DNA from: Hippophae tibetana
Lineage: Eukaryota; Streptophyta; Magnoliopsida; Rosales; Elaeagnaceae
Length of the DNA: 64,000 nt
Direction of reading: 5' to 3'
Assembly (NCBI GenBank): GCA_037013495.1
Contig: CM072811.1
Location: 29,225,659-29,289,658, forward strand
Shown here: one piece after another, positions 10,874-22,436 of the stretch
How the letters are laid out: each line of letters opens with the position of its first letter
Position numbering within the stretch: position 1 is the stretch's first letter
Translations under genes and position numbers: made by a program
The notes under the pieces: generated by a model
What the model saw: the letters and a program-made list of their open reading frames with translations, nothing else
Database searches by the model: none
What the model was told of the DNA's origin: nothing

Positions 10874-12780
10874 TGATGAGTGCTCAAAAAACACTAAAAT
10901 AACCATGATTTTATGTACATTAATTGATTAAAAATACATATATTTATATGTTTTATCATATATTTATATAAATTTGTCTTTTTCGGAATCACGGGTATTT
11001 TTATTGTTTTTCAAGTATTTTGGCTTAAAAACGCAATTTAAAGACTCAAAGAGGAATACTTGAAGCAATACATCACAAATATATTAATAAATAAGTGGGA
11101 AAAGGTCAACAAACATGGAAACATTGGACAAAATGGGTCGAAAATGTCAAAAATGTCAAAAAGACGGAAATCGCGCCCCGCAGCCCAGCCGTGCGCGCTG
11201 GCCTGCCCATCCGCGCGCGCCCCAGCGCGTGGGGACTGTTCACGTGCGCCGAGCTGTGCGCAGCGACAGCCCCCAGCGCGCGCGCGCAGCGCCCAGCAGC
11301 CCTCCTCCGCTCGCCCAACGCCTTTTCGCCCCATTTTTCACGTGCATCCGCCCCAGTGACGTCATGCTGACGTCATTAATGACCTCAGCATTTCCATTAC
11401 GCGTTTTTACATTTTTTAATATTTTTTTTAACATTTTTTTACTCATTTTTTCTCTCCATTCTCACCTATAAATACCCCCCTTCCCTTCACTTCAAAACAC
11501 ACCTTCAAAACCTCCAAATACATTCTTTTCTCTCTTTCTTTCTCTCTTTTCTTAGATTTTTAGTTTTTCTTATGTTTTCTTAGGTTTTTAGCTTTTCTTA
11601 GTTAATTTCTCTTAGATTTAGAGTTCTTCCATTTTTGGGAAGAACTAGTTATGTTTTTGTAATATTTTAGCTCTTTGATTCAATAAATGGGAGTGCAAAT
11701 TCCGCTTGGAGTTTTTCCAGCAACAGGAATAGCGTCGAAGTTCTGTAAGGATTTTATTTTCTTTACAGTTATTTTTTATGCTTTATTCTTACATGTTATA
11801 TTTAATTTTATCTGTGATTAAATTTAACTGTGCTGGCTGTTTAATAAACATGATGTAATAATAACGTTGTTATGCTTACGAAATATTAAATAGGTAAAAA
11901 TCTCTAAAATGAATTGATTTTATTTTTATTCATGATTTTATATTAAGAATGGTAGAGAGAAATATATTAATTTTCATTACAAACTTAAACCTGAAAATTA
12001 GATTTTAAGGTTTAGTTATCCGGTCTGATTTAGAGTAGTGCTCTTTTATTTAATGGTACAATCACCTGGTAGTTAGAGTGAAGCTCTATTTCAAAAGTTT
12101 TTATAAGAATTATTATCTGAAAATGTATTGACAACATGTTTTCGGTAGTGGTTTTAAAACTTGAAAGTTAGTACTCGGATAACTAAATTCTTGGGTTTAA
12201 TTTAGACACCTTGAATAAAGTTTAAACTGTCTAACCCCACCAAAGGTGGCATTTAAATGGTTCATTTTCAATCTCTTAGAAAAAGAAATTAATTTAATTA
12301 AGCATATTAGTTATCAACCCCACCCGTATGTGTTAATTGATTTGTTTAGTTAACAAAGAATATCTAACCCCACCAAAGGTGGTATTCATACAAAAAAGGG
12401 AGAATCAATAAATATCAATTCATATCTTTAATAACCTAGATAATATGAGCAAGCATAATTAACTTAGTTATTATATCCATAAATACTCCGCCATTATAAA
12501 TGATAAAATTTGCATGAATGTTTATTGAATCTATGTTTATTTTTATGTAAGTAGATTAAAAACACAAAAACCCCAAAATATCGTGATAGGATGTTTAGGA
12601 TTTAATTTCGTTTTTAAAAGTTTGAATAATAAATTAAAAACCACATACATTCCTTCCTTAGATCGACCTTGAGAGTATACTTATCATTTTCTACGAAATG
12701 ATTCGTGCACTTGCGAGAGTTTTATAAATATTAAAACCAAAGTATTGGCGAGAATCGGCGATGCCGGTTTTCGCTCATCA
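10874..12780 (+). repeat. LTR3 of the gypsy array
   Basis: It runs TGATGAG to CTCATCA over about 1.9 kb, the longest full copy. The extra length is a GC-rich block at about 11170-11320 like that of LTR1. It is joined directly to truncated internal sequence with no primer site. Confidence 0.92.
11339..11474 (+). promoter_or_regulatory. LTR3 promoter motifs
   Basis: CACGTG is at 11339-11344, TGACGTCA at 11357-11364 and 11368-11375, and TATAAATA at 11467-11474. The arrangement matches LTR1. Confidence 0.6.
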
Positions 12781-15505
12781 CTTAATTAACTTAACTTTTT
12801 AATTAACTTAGATTTTTTTTTAACTTAACTAACTTAGATTTTTACTTAACTTAACTTAATTAACTTAGATTTTTACTTAAATTAACTTAATTAACTTAGC
12901 TTTTTAATTAACTTAAAAAAAATTTAACTTAATTAACTTAGATTTTTACTTAACTAAACTTAATTAACTTAATTTTAATAACATGAAAAGTAAAGATCTA
13001 AGAGAGTTCTGTCTAGGAGACTAGTTCTTGGAAGCCTTTGTGCCACTAGTCTTTCCTCGGAACGTTGTTCTGTATAGGAGGATGGTTTTTAAGGAGCCTT
13101 TGCCCCACCATTCTTTCCTGGGAGCACTCTTGGTTAATACTGATTATGTTATTTTAACTTAAATAAAAAAAATTAAAAATTAAAAAAAAAAAATTAAAAA
13201 AAAAATTCTGAAACTATCTCCAAATTTTAAAGTTTTAATTACAATCTCAAGAGTTAGTTTCTTTGTTTGATCTAGGTACAATTGTGTTTTGATGCCTTAA
13301 TTATTTGATTTGCACCTAGATGTGGGTTATCTAAAACCCTCAAGCATGCCCCTAGTTTTTGGTACAGAAAAATTTGAAAATCAATAGGGCATGTTTGAAA
13401 CAGTATAGGTAGACAACCTTGTCTTACTTGTAGGTATGATTGACTCAATGATGAGGGGACATTGAGTTTACTTAAAATGCAATCCCCAAGTTACGTCTTG
13501 CTAAGACGTTAAACTAAGCGCTGGATGGGAGGCAACCCATCATTTTAGGTAATTTTCTGTTATTTATTTTATTTACTTAATTTTATTGTTTATTTTAGTT
13601 TAATAATTTTTAAATTGTTAAAACTAAAAATATTTGTTGAGATGTTAGAAGTTCACAGCGATCTGTCTGTATACACTTTAAATGATGAATATGATGAATG
13701 CACCTGCATTCCTCCATTACTACTTACACATTCTCAAGAAATAGGTAATCTTTCTTCTCTTTTCTCTTTATCTTTAATTTACAGTTGTTACATTGAGGAC
13801 AATGTAAGTTCTAGGTTGGGGGTGGTGAAAAATTATCATGCTTAATTAGAAAAAAAAGATTTAACAATTTAAAAATTAAAAAAAAAAGTTTCTTTTTTTT
13901 ATGTTCACGTTTTCATTTTTTGTGTTTGATTTTATTTTTGTTTTATGTGATTTAGTAATTTTTGAAAATATATATATATATATTTTCTCACAAAAAATTA
14001 TCATTTCTTTAAATCAAATTTAAGTAAATAGTTAAGTCTTTTGTACTATTAGATTAATTTTTGAAAACATATCATGAAATATTTTGTAATTATTTTTGAT
14101 AATTAGTTAGTTTTTTTCATAACTAATATTTCTTGATAAAGTGTGGAAATTATATTAAACCCAAAATCGGTGTTTATGAATTTTTTTAGTGGAGACTACC
14201 CTTGTGAGATATAATTTGAGCCTAATTTCTTTTATTCAGAGTGAAATATATATTTTTTCTACTCCAAACACATTTCTTATTTATTCAAATTTTTAGATGA
14301 TCTCTATAGGTATTAGCATTGAATGTATGAATTTTTTCTCATCTTAATAGAGTATCATATATTTTTTATTATTATTTTTGCTTAGATTAAATGATTTGAG
14401 TAGAAATTGATAGTATATGCTTATATCTCATTTATGCATGATTGCTACAAAAAACAAAAACAAAAGACATATCTGGGGTTACCTAAACCAATATCAAACA
14501 GAAAAGCCACAAAATTAACCACACACCAAAATCCTAAAAAAAAATGTACAATCTGTACATGGGTTGACTCTCTAAAAAAATACATATATTGAAAAATATC
14601 TACAGAAAAAAGATAGAGAGATAAAAAATATATAGTATCATCTACATACTATGACCCACATTCCCTACAAAGTTGTGAGTATAGGCTCATTATAAAAGAA
14701 ATATATAGGAAGTAATTCCCTAAAAAGTCATTGCAATTTCTTCATTTGTAAAAAGCATATATCTTGAAATTCTTTCTTAACGAGTTTGATTTATGCAAGA
14801 AAATAATTTTTATATATGATATCTTTATAATTTATACATTCGATTCATTTCATGAGATCAATGTTAAAATAACACTTTGAGCCTTTATTCTTTATACATA
14901 TGCGAACATATTAGTTCATTTCTATACATCAACTCTTTCGCATATAAATTAGTATGAGTGTTTGAACCCATAGGATTCAGTGTTTTGAGAGTATTGACTT
15001 GTGAGGAATAAAGTCGAAGAGAATTCTCATTCATGACATTGAAATTGGGTGAAATTAAATTGATACATTTTTGACATGAAATATGAAAATGATTTTCGAC
15101 TAATTATTATAATAAATCATGATTGTTTAAAGAGATTAAAATAACTTATGCTTGAGATTTTAATTATGATCTTAAAAGAGATTAAAAAGTATGAGACATT
15201 TTTGTGATATGTTGTTTTCTTTTATCCTTAAATTAATTTTTGATTTTGTTGTAATTTTAGTTTTTGATTTGATTGTTTTTATTGTTTCTTTTGATTTTTA
15301 CATTTAGTTCAATGTTTGTGGGTATCATTACTGAAAACCCTCACGAGACTCAAACTCGTCCACTAGGACAACCTAGGGGTTTAAAGGCTTGTTGCATAGG
15401 CTAAATGCAACCGTTTCAATCCACGAAAGTGATTTAGGATAGTTTAATTTTTAGTTTTTATCGCTTCTCTTGCTAAGGCACTAGCAAGAAGCTGGTTGGG
15501 GGTTG
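12781..15505 (+). mobile_element. Gypsy array internal region 2, 5' truncated
   Basis: It starts within the CTTAATTAACTTAA low-complexity tract at the point matching about 8220 of internal 1, then follows internal 1 to its end with the same hairpins, purine tracts and terminal tract. The primer site and the 90 bp repeats are missing. No coding sequence is recognised. Confidence 0.85.
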
Positions 15506-17275
15506 TGATGAGTGCTCAAAAAGCACTAAAATAACCATGATTTTATGCACATTAATTGATTAAAAATATATATATATATATATGTTTTATCATATATTTA
15601 TATAAATTTGTCTTTTTCGGAATCACGGGTATTTTTATTGTTTTTCAGGTATTTTGGCTTAAAAACGCAACTTAAAGACTCAAAGAGGAATACTTGAAGC
15701 AATATATCACAAATATATTAATAAATAAATGGGGAAAGGTCAACACATATGGAAAAATTGGACAAAATAGGTCAAAAAGGTCAAAAAATGTCAAAAAGAA
15801 GAAAATCGCGCCCAGCCGCGCGCACCGACGCCTTTTCGCCCCATTTTTCACGTGCAGCCGTACATGACGTCATGCTGACGTTATCAATGACCTCAGAAAT
15901 TCCATTACGCATTTTTACATTTTTTTAACATTTTTTTAATATTTTTTTACTCATTTTTTCTCTCCATCCTCACCTCTAAATACCCCCTTCCCTTCACTTC
16001 AAAACACACCTTAAAAACACACTTCTCTCTTCTTTCTTTCTCTCTTTTCTTAGATTTTTAGTTTTTCTTTAGTTTTTCTTAGTTTTTAGCTTTTGTTAGT
16101 TAATTTCTCTTAGTTTTAGAATTCTCCCCTTTTTGGGAAGAACTAGTTATGTTTATGTAATTTATTAGCTTTTTGATTCAATAAATGGGAGTGCAAATTC
16201 CGCTTGGAGGTTTTCCAGCAACGGGAATAGCGTCGAAGTTCTGTAAGGATTTTATTTTCTTTACAGTTATTTTTTATGCTTTATTCTTACATGTTATATT
16301 TAATTTGTCTGTGATTAAATTTAACTGTGCTGGCTGTTTAGTAAACATGATGTAATAATAACGTTGTTATGCTTGCGAAATATTAAATAGGTGAAAATCT
16401 CTAAAATGAATTGATTTTGTTTTTATTCAAGATTTTATATTAAGAATGTTAGAGAGAAATATATTATTTTTCATTACAAACTTAAACCTGAAAATTAGAT
16501 TTTAAGGTTTAGTTATCCGGTCTGATTTAGAGTAGTGCTCTTTTATTTGATGGTACAATCGCCCGGTAGTTAGAGTGAAGCTCTATTTCAAAATTTGTTA
16601 TAAGAATTATTATCTGAAAATGTATTGACAACATGTTTTCAGTAGTGGTTTTAAAACTTGAAAGTTAGTACTTGGATAACTAAATTCTTAGGTTTAATTT
16701 GGACACCTTGAATAAAGTTTAAACTGTCTAACCCCACCAAAGGTGGCATTTAAATGGTTCATTTTCAATCTTTTAGAAAAAGAAATTAATTTAATTAAGC
16801 ATATTAGTTATCAACCCTACCCGTAGGTGTTAATTGATTTGTTTAGTTAACAAATAATATCTAACCCCACCAAAGGTGGTATTCATACAAAAAAGGGAGA
16901 ATCAATAAATATCAATTCATATCTTTAATAACCTAGATAATATGAGCAAGCATAATTAACTTAGTTATTATATCCATAAATACTCCGCCATTATAAATGA
17001 TAAAATTTGCATAAATGTTTATTGAATCTATGTTTATTTTTATGTAAGTAGATTAAAAATACAAAACCCAAAATATCGTGACAGGATGTTTAGGATTTAA
17101 TTTTGTTTTTAAAAGTTTGAATAATAAATTAAAAACCACATACATTCCTTCCTTAGATCGACCTCGGGAGTATACTTATCATTTTCTTCGAAATGATTCG
17201 TGCACTTACGAGAGTTTTATAAATATTAAAACCAAAGTATTGGCAAGAATCGACGATGTCGGTTTTCGCTCATCA
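15506..17275 (+). repeat. LTR4 of the gypsy array
   Basis: It runs TGATGAG to CTCATCA over about 1.77 kb. Like LTR2 it has only a remnant of the GC-rich block. Its right flank at 17276 returns to CACTA sequence. Confidence 0.92.
15849..15982 (+). promoter_or_regulatory. LTR4 promoter motifs, partly mutated
   Basis: CACGTG is at 15849-15854 and TGACGTCA at 15865-15872. The second site is TGACGTTA (15876-15883) and the TATA position reads TCTAAATA (15975-15982). This copy is likely a weaker promoter than LTR1 or LTR3. Confidence 0.5.
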
Positions 17276-18091
17276 GTGTCAATATGATAATCTCTTCTAT
17301 TAATCTTTTAACATATATAAGTTATTTTTTGTGAATTCGTGATATTATATTCTTATTTTGAATTTAATTACATATATTTTTTGGTTGGAACAATTGGGGC
17401 TATGATATGCATATTTTTGATGATTTACAATAATAATGGACAAAACATTTTGTTCAAATTATAATATCAAGAAAATAATATGATGATCTTGAGTAACATT
17501 GGACAACACCATGGTAATATTTATAATGATTTAATTCTTCATTCTTATGTCTCTGAAGTTTAGACTACTTGTTTGATGGATGTTTACATGCTCATATATT
17601 TAGGGGAATGAATTGTTACATGGACCAGCTATTTTCTGCCCAATTTCCTTGTCACTATGTTGATGATTTTAAGACAACCAAGTTTTCTCTCTTTGAAATA
17701 AAGTGGGAATATCACAAAATCCATGACACTTTGACAACATTATTTTATTTTTAATTTAAGTTAAATATATATGTATGGTATATAAATTATTTTTTTGTAA
17801 TAAATTTAATTATCAAGTAATTAATTATATTTAATTTTTTAATTATTGGTGTTATTATTTAAATTTTTTTAAACAGATTTTGGTTTTTTCACTATATGTG
17901 ATCGAATAGAGGTTATTAGTAGAGTAAAAAATGAGTAAAATATGTCAAAAATATATATTTTAATGTCAGTTCATCCGTTGAACCGACTTTACATTTAAAG
18001 TCAGTTCAATGCATGAACCGACTTTAAATTTTAAGTCTTACAATTTAAAGTTGATTTTTAATTGATTTTAATGCATGGTTTTGTAGTAATG
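17276..18091 (+). mobile_element. 3' terminal part of the CACTA element split by the gypsy array
   Basis: 17276-17351 continues the inverted repeat arm of 5585-5754. About 17310-17500 is a second copy of the second-ORF 3' end (compare 4870-5067). About 17960-18060 carries inverted subterminal motifs of the type TTCAACG/GAACCGACTTTA shared with 23750-23840. The element ends near TTTTGTAGTAATG at 18091, a slightly mutated form of the CACTA 3' terminus (TAGTG). Confidence 0.7.
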
Positions 18092-20740
18092 TACTTAAAA
18101 TCACACACCGAGCCTTGTAACTTGCATCCCATATAATACAATCCTACGTGAACCTATTTATTAAAATAATTTGAAATTGTTCATTTTATTCAAATTTATT
18201 ATCTCTATTTATTTGAAAAACATGAAAAATAATAAGTGGGAAAAAAATTTGGGAAGAAATATATTAACAAACAATGACATAAGTGAAAATTATATAATTG
18301 AAAAAAAAATCTGTATGAATATATGAATTCTATGAAATATATATATATACTTTAATTGAAAAATGTTTAAATTATGTAAGTGAATTGTGGTATAAACGAA
18401 GGAAAAATATATGAAAAAAACCCTCAAAAGAGCATCCTTAGCAATTTGTACTTGAAAAAATGACAGCCAAACATATCCCACTCTTCTTGCCGTAATACCC
18501 GCCAACTCTACCTAAATTTTTGCTAACATCCCTAACTTCCTTTACCTAAATTTTGCTAACATCCCTAACTTACTTTACCAACGCCAAATACACAACCCCC
18601 TCTTTGACATCATGTTTTTGACTGACCAATGGTCGAATTCTAACAACTTCAAAAAGTTTTCCTTCATCTTTTATATCTTTAATTATTCATTTTAATTATA
18701 ACTTTTAAAAAATATGTATACAAAATATTTTAAATATCGCTTTAAACAAAAAAAAAATTCATGTTATAAAAGAATAAGGGATTAAAAATATACATTGTTC
18801 TGTACTAATTTTCTCTTTAAAAAAATATAATTATATTTGTTACAGAAATTTCCTTTTTTTAAATAACATATTTGCTCACCCATACTAAAACTCAACTCAT
18901 ACATTACAATTCTTTAATTAAGATGCATATTATTAGGCTTCATTAAAAATTCTATTTTTTAAGTGTTGAAAAAAAGACCAAAAGAAGAACAATAAATAGA
19001 GTTTGATAATTTTATAGTATTTTTATTCAACAAAAAATACATATATAGATCCATATTTTCATAACAATATACTGATAATTTCAACATATACTACACATAT
19101 GAACAAAAAATGAAAAGATATATTGGTCTTTAAAATAATTCAAAAAATTTAAATATTATTAACCAAAAAAATTCAATTTAACCCTAAAACAAAATAGAAT
19201 CCAAAAAATTGTAAGAAAATTTCTTAAAAAAATAAAATAATCCAATTTTTTTGATGATATAAAATAAAATTGATGATTTTTCAAAAAAAAAATTAAGATG
19301 TTTCAAATCAATACCTAATAAAATTTATAACTTTAATGTTATTAAAAATAATGAGTTAAAAACTAAGAGATGGTTGATGATAAACAATAATTTAAAAGAT
19401 GATTTTGTTATTAAGTTTTTTATTATATGCTTAAATTACATCAAAAATTTTAATTAAATCTTAATTTTGAATTTAAAATTAAATATAATAGCTATCATAT
19501 ATTATTACATAAATATGAATCCATATATATATATAATATTATAACATAATATATATATATATATATTATTGAATGAAAATATTATTAAAATATTCTTTAT
19601 CTCCATCGTGATGTTAAAATAGGGCTACTTAAGATCTATTTCACCTCAAAAACATAGCATAACATGATGTCACCTTTATGAGTTATTATATTATTTTATT
19701 TTAATTTATGAAATTGATATATATTCTATCAAAAAGCCTCTTTTATTTATTATCTTTAATTACATAAATTATTAATATATTTTTATATATTTTAAATTTA
19801 ATTATTTAATTATTTAATTATTTTTACTATTTGTTCCATTTATTTTAATTTTTACATTTTAATTACCTAAATTTTTCTTCTTTTATAATTTAGTTCTTTT
19901 ATTTTATTAATTTTCACTTTAATTTTTTTAATTTTTTATATTTTTAGAGTTTAATTTTATGTTGATATCAAATTTTGTATTAAATATTATCATTATTATT
20001 AAATAAAAAATTTATTAATAAATTATTCTTATGATAATAAAAAAAAAATTGTGACAATATTACTATCATTTTTAAATTAAAATAATAATTTAATAAAATA
20101 TGATATTTGTAATATTTAAATATAATAAATTATAAAATAAAATATGAATTTATTTAAAATTTTCATTATAATTCGATCAAATTATAATGAATTAATCTAT
20201 CGATTTAAATTTAAACGAATTATAATTTTTTTTAATTTAAATTCAATTCAATTATAAAATATATGAGTGTAATAATATCTATATCCAATACATTGAATCA
20301 AATTTAGTAATTTAAACACATGCAATTATTGACTAACTCCGTATTGATAAGTTTGAAAGACGGAGGATAATCCATTGTTTGTATATATGAGTCAGGAACA
20401 TTAATAAATAAAGTCTCCAAGGCAGGTGACGAAGCATACAATTAAGGGTGGTGAATTACTACCCAATATATATTTATGGGACATGTGAGAAATTTAATTT
20501 GCTTTTGCGTAGATGACCTACAAATTAATAGTGGGCTATATATCCGTCGAGTTATATATTGTTTTATTTCAAAATAAGCATGATTAAATTTCAACAAAAT
20601 AATTACTAATATATTATCATAATTTATTTTTATCCGGTTCAAAAGCCATTTTTAATTTTAGTTTACATGTTTTTTTTATGGTATTACTTTATAACAAAGT
20701 TTAAATGAATATTTTTACTTATTCATTTTTTATTTTTTAT
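18092..20740. other. AT-rich intergenic DNA, no gene seen
   Basis: No coding similarity or complete element is visible on either strand. A near-perfect duplication of about 34 bp (CTAAATTTTGCTAACATCCC core) lies at 18510-18580, and TA-rich tracts occur around 19490-19570. Short ORFs here look random. Confidence 0.6.
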
Positions 20741-20759
20741 TTTTTTTATTTTTAATTTA

Positions 20760-22130
20760 TCATTAATATTTGACAAAATGCTTTAATTGAACCATCCCAA
20801 CATTTTTGCGCCCAATGTGGGATTCAAATTCTAAAGTCGAGCTTTAACTTTTGACCCCTTATTTTTAAGGATTCACCCCAAGTTCTAAAAGAGAGACTTA
20901 GTAAGTGAGCATAAATCCCTAGACTTACATCCATCATGGTAGGAAATCAAGCCGAGGAAAGATTGAGACTAGCAAACAAGGAGGTAGCATTGGCACAAGA
21001 CCACATCTTGCCAACCCATAATGAGGCTAGAGTGGAGACTGATCCCCATTAAGAGCTAGCTCGTCAACTTCTTGAGCTAAGAATAGAGCTCAAGGAAACC
21101 AAGCCGGAAATAGAGCATTATAATCACAATCAAGCCTAGGTTCCCCTAAGGTCAAACCACCAATTTGGTTGGTAGGATCGAGCTTTATCATTTAGTACCC
21201 GAGCCATCCCAAGGCGAGAACACAACTGAGGACAACCCCTCTCCTAGCTCGGCAGGGCTTAGTAATGAGCATTTACTGTAAAAGTAAAAAAGTTGGGAGG
21301 CATGTTGTCAAGCATTAGAGGAAGCTAATAGAAAGCGAGACCAAACTCTTAAAAAGGCCTATGAAAGGAAAGACATGGATAAGGGGCACTATGATATGGA
21401 TATGGATTGCGAGCAACTTGGTATCTTACCCTTTTTTTTATGAAATAGAGCATGATGATCCTCCAACCAAGTTTAGTGCTCCTAAGTGCCTAGACTACCA
21501 AGGAACGAAAGATTCAACAATTCACGTGCAACAGTTTAAGATGGTTATAGCCCCTTTAAGCCTCACTCAAGGCACTTGTGAAGCCATAATGTGTAAAATG
21601 TTTGCTACCAACCTATGTGATGGTGCACAAAAGTGATTCAATAACCTAGCACCCCGTACTATAAGCACATTCTCTCAATTTGTTAGGTTTTTCATCACCA
21701 ATTATGCTTACAATAAGCCTTTGAGGAAAGAATCTCACCACCTCTTCTCAATCATACAAGAAAGGGGTGAGTCTACTAAAGAGTACATGAGACCTTTCAG
21801 AGAGGAAAAGCTAGAGATATCATATTGTCCTAGCTCTATTATGATAGAGGCCTTTAGGCAAGCTCTACAAGGAATTTTGATTTATTTGCAAAGCTGACCA
21901 AAACAATCCCTCAGACATTAGAGGACGCTTATGGGGAGGCGAGAAAGTTTTTCAATCTAGAAAAAAATTTAGGGTTGAACAAAGGCAACAAGGTCACTAT
22001 GGAAGATATACTAGAAAAGGAGAAATAAATAAGCTCTGATAGGGCAAGCCAAGACAAAAGGATTAACAAAAACAAATGCTTCATGCCAAATCATAGGGCG
22101 AGTTGCCAATGATCCAGGAACATGGGGCCT
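20760..22130 (+). pseudogene. Gypsy (Tat-like) 5' region and gag remnant
   Basis: A degenerate primer-site-like block GCGCCCAATGTGGGA lies near 20807. About 20937 onward reads MVGNQAEERLRLANKEVA, and 21361-21900 matches the retrotransposon gag core (PPTKFSAPKCLDYQGTKDS, then WFNNLAPRTI after a stop, then ERGESTKEYM). Stops and frameshifts break it. This style of gag (target-binding block, then FVRFFITNYAYNK) is typical of plant Tat/Ogre-type elements. After about 22030 no further pol is visible in this orientation. Confidence 0.7.
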
Positions 22131-22199
22131 TGAAGAAGGTCATTGTCTCCCTTTAGGAGCCCACCCTAGATAATGAGTAACAAAAAGGAATGTTAACAA

Positions 22200-22436
22200 A
22201 CTCTGACATCCTAACAACCTAACCAATTTTTCTGACATCCTAAAAAACTAGGTACACATCATTCGCATACCTTACTACACACTAGAATGTGCCTGCATAA
22301 CCAACTATGCGCCCACATGCACACGTCTGTGCCAAGCCTAACCAACTCTACGCCAAACCTATCCAACTTTGCGCCAAGCCTAACCAATTCTGTGCACATG
22401 GGTAGCTTCAAGGTGCATGCTTATGGTTACACGTAT
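22200..22436 (-). repeat. Probable LTR fragment with 21-22 bp tandem repeats
   Basis: Three degenerate units of about 21 bp (GCCAAGCCTAACCAACTCTAC type) lie between about 22330 and 22395. On the minus strand the purine tract CAAAGGGGGGAGAAT at about 22437-22451 immediately precedes this stretch, as expected for a polypurine tract and the start of a 3' LTR of the chromovirus remnant to its right. The outer limit of the LTR is unclear. Confidence 0.45.

Larger units (their letters stand above)
5755..17275 (+). mobile_element. Compound non-autonomous Ty3/gypsy-type array: LTR-internal-LTR-internal-LTR
   Basis: Three LTRs in the same orientation (5755-7504, 10874-12780, 15506-17275) flank two internal regions (7505-10873 and 12781-15505) that are near-identical over their shared length. 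The first internal has a primer site; the second lacks the first ~720 bp including that site. Both end in the same purine tract before the next LTR. No gag, protease, reverse transcriptase or integrase is visible in any frame. The primer site and the 3' internal motifs point to the Athila/Tat branch; the non-autonomous status is inferred. The left flank ends in GTG and the right flank begins with GTG, a possible but not clean target duplication. Confidence 0.85.

Noticed and set aside
13615..13845. Conserved 76-residue gene in internal region 2
   Set aside because: The homologous frame in internal 1 is broken and the region holds the hairpin and purine tract expected of gypsy 3' non-coding DNA.
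5752..17280. 5 bp target duplication of the gypsy array
   Set aside because: The flanks AAGTG and GTGTC share only GTG in offset positions, so no 5 bp duplication can be claimed.
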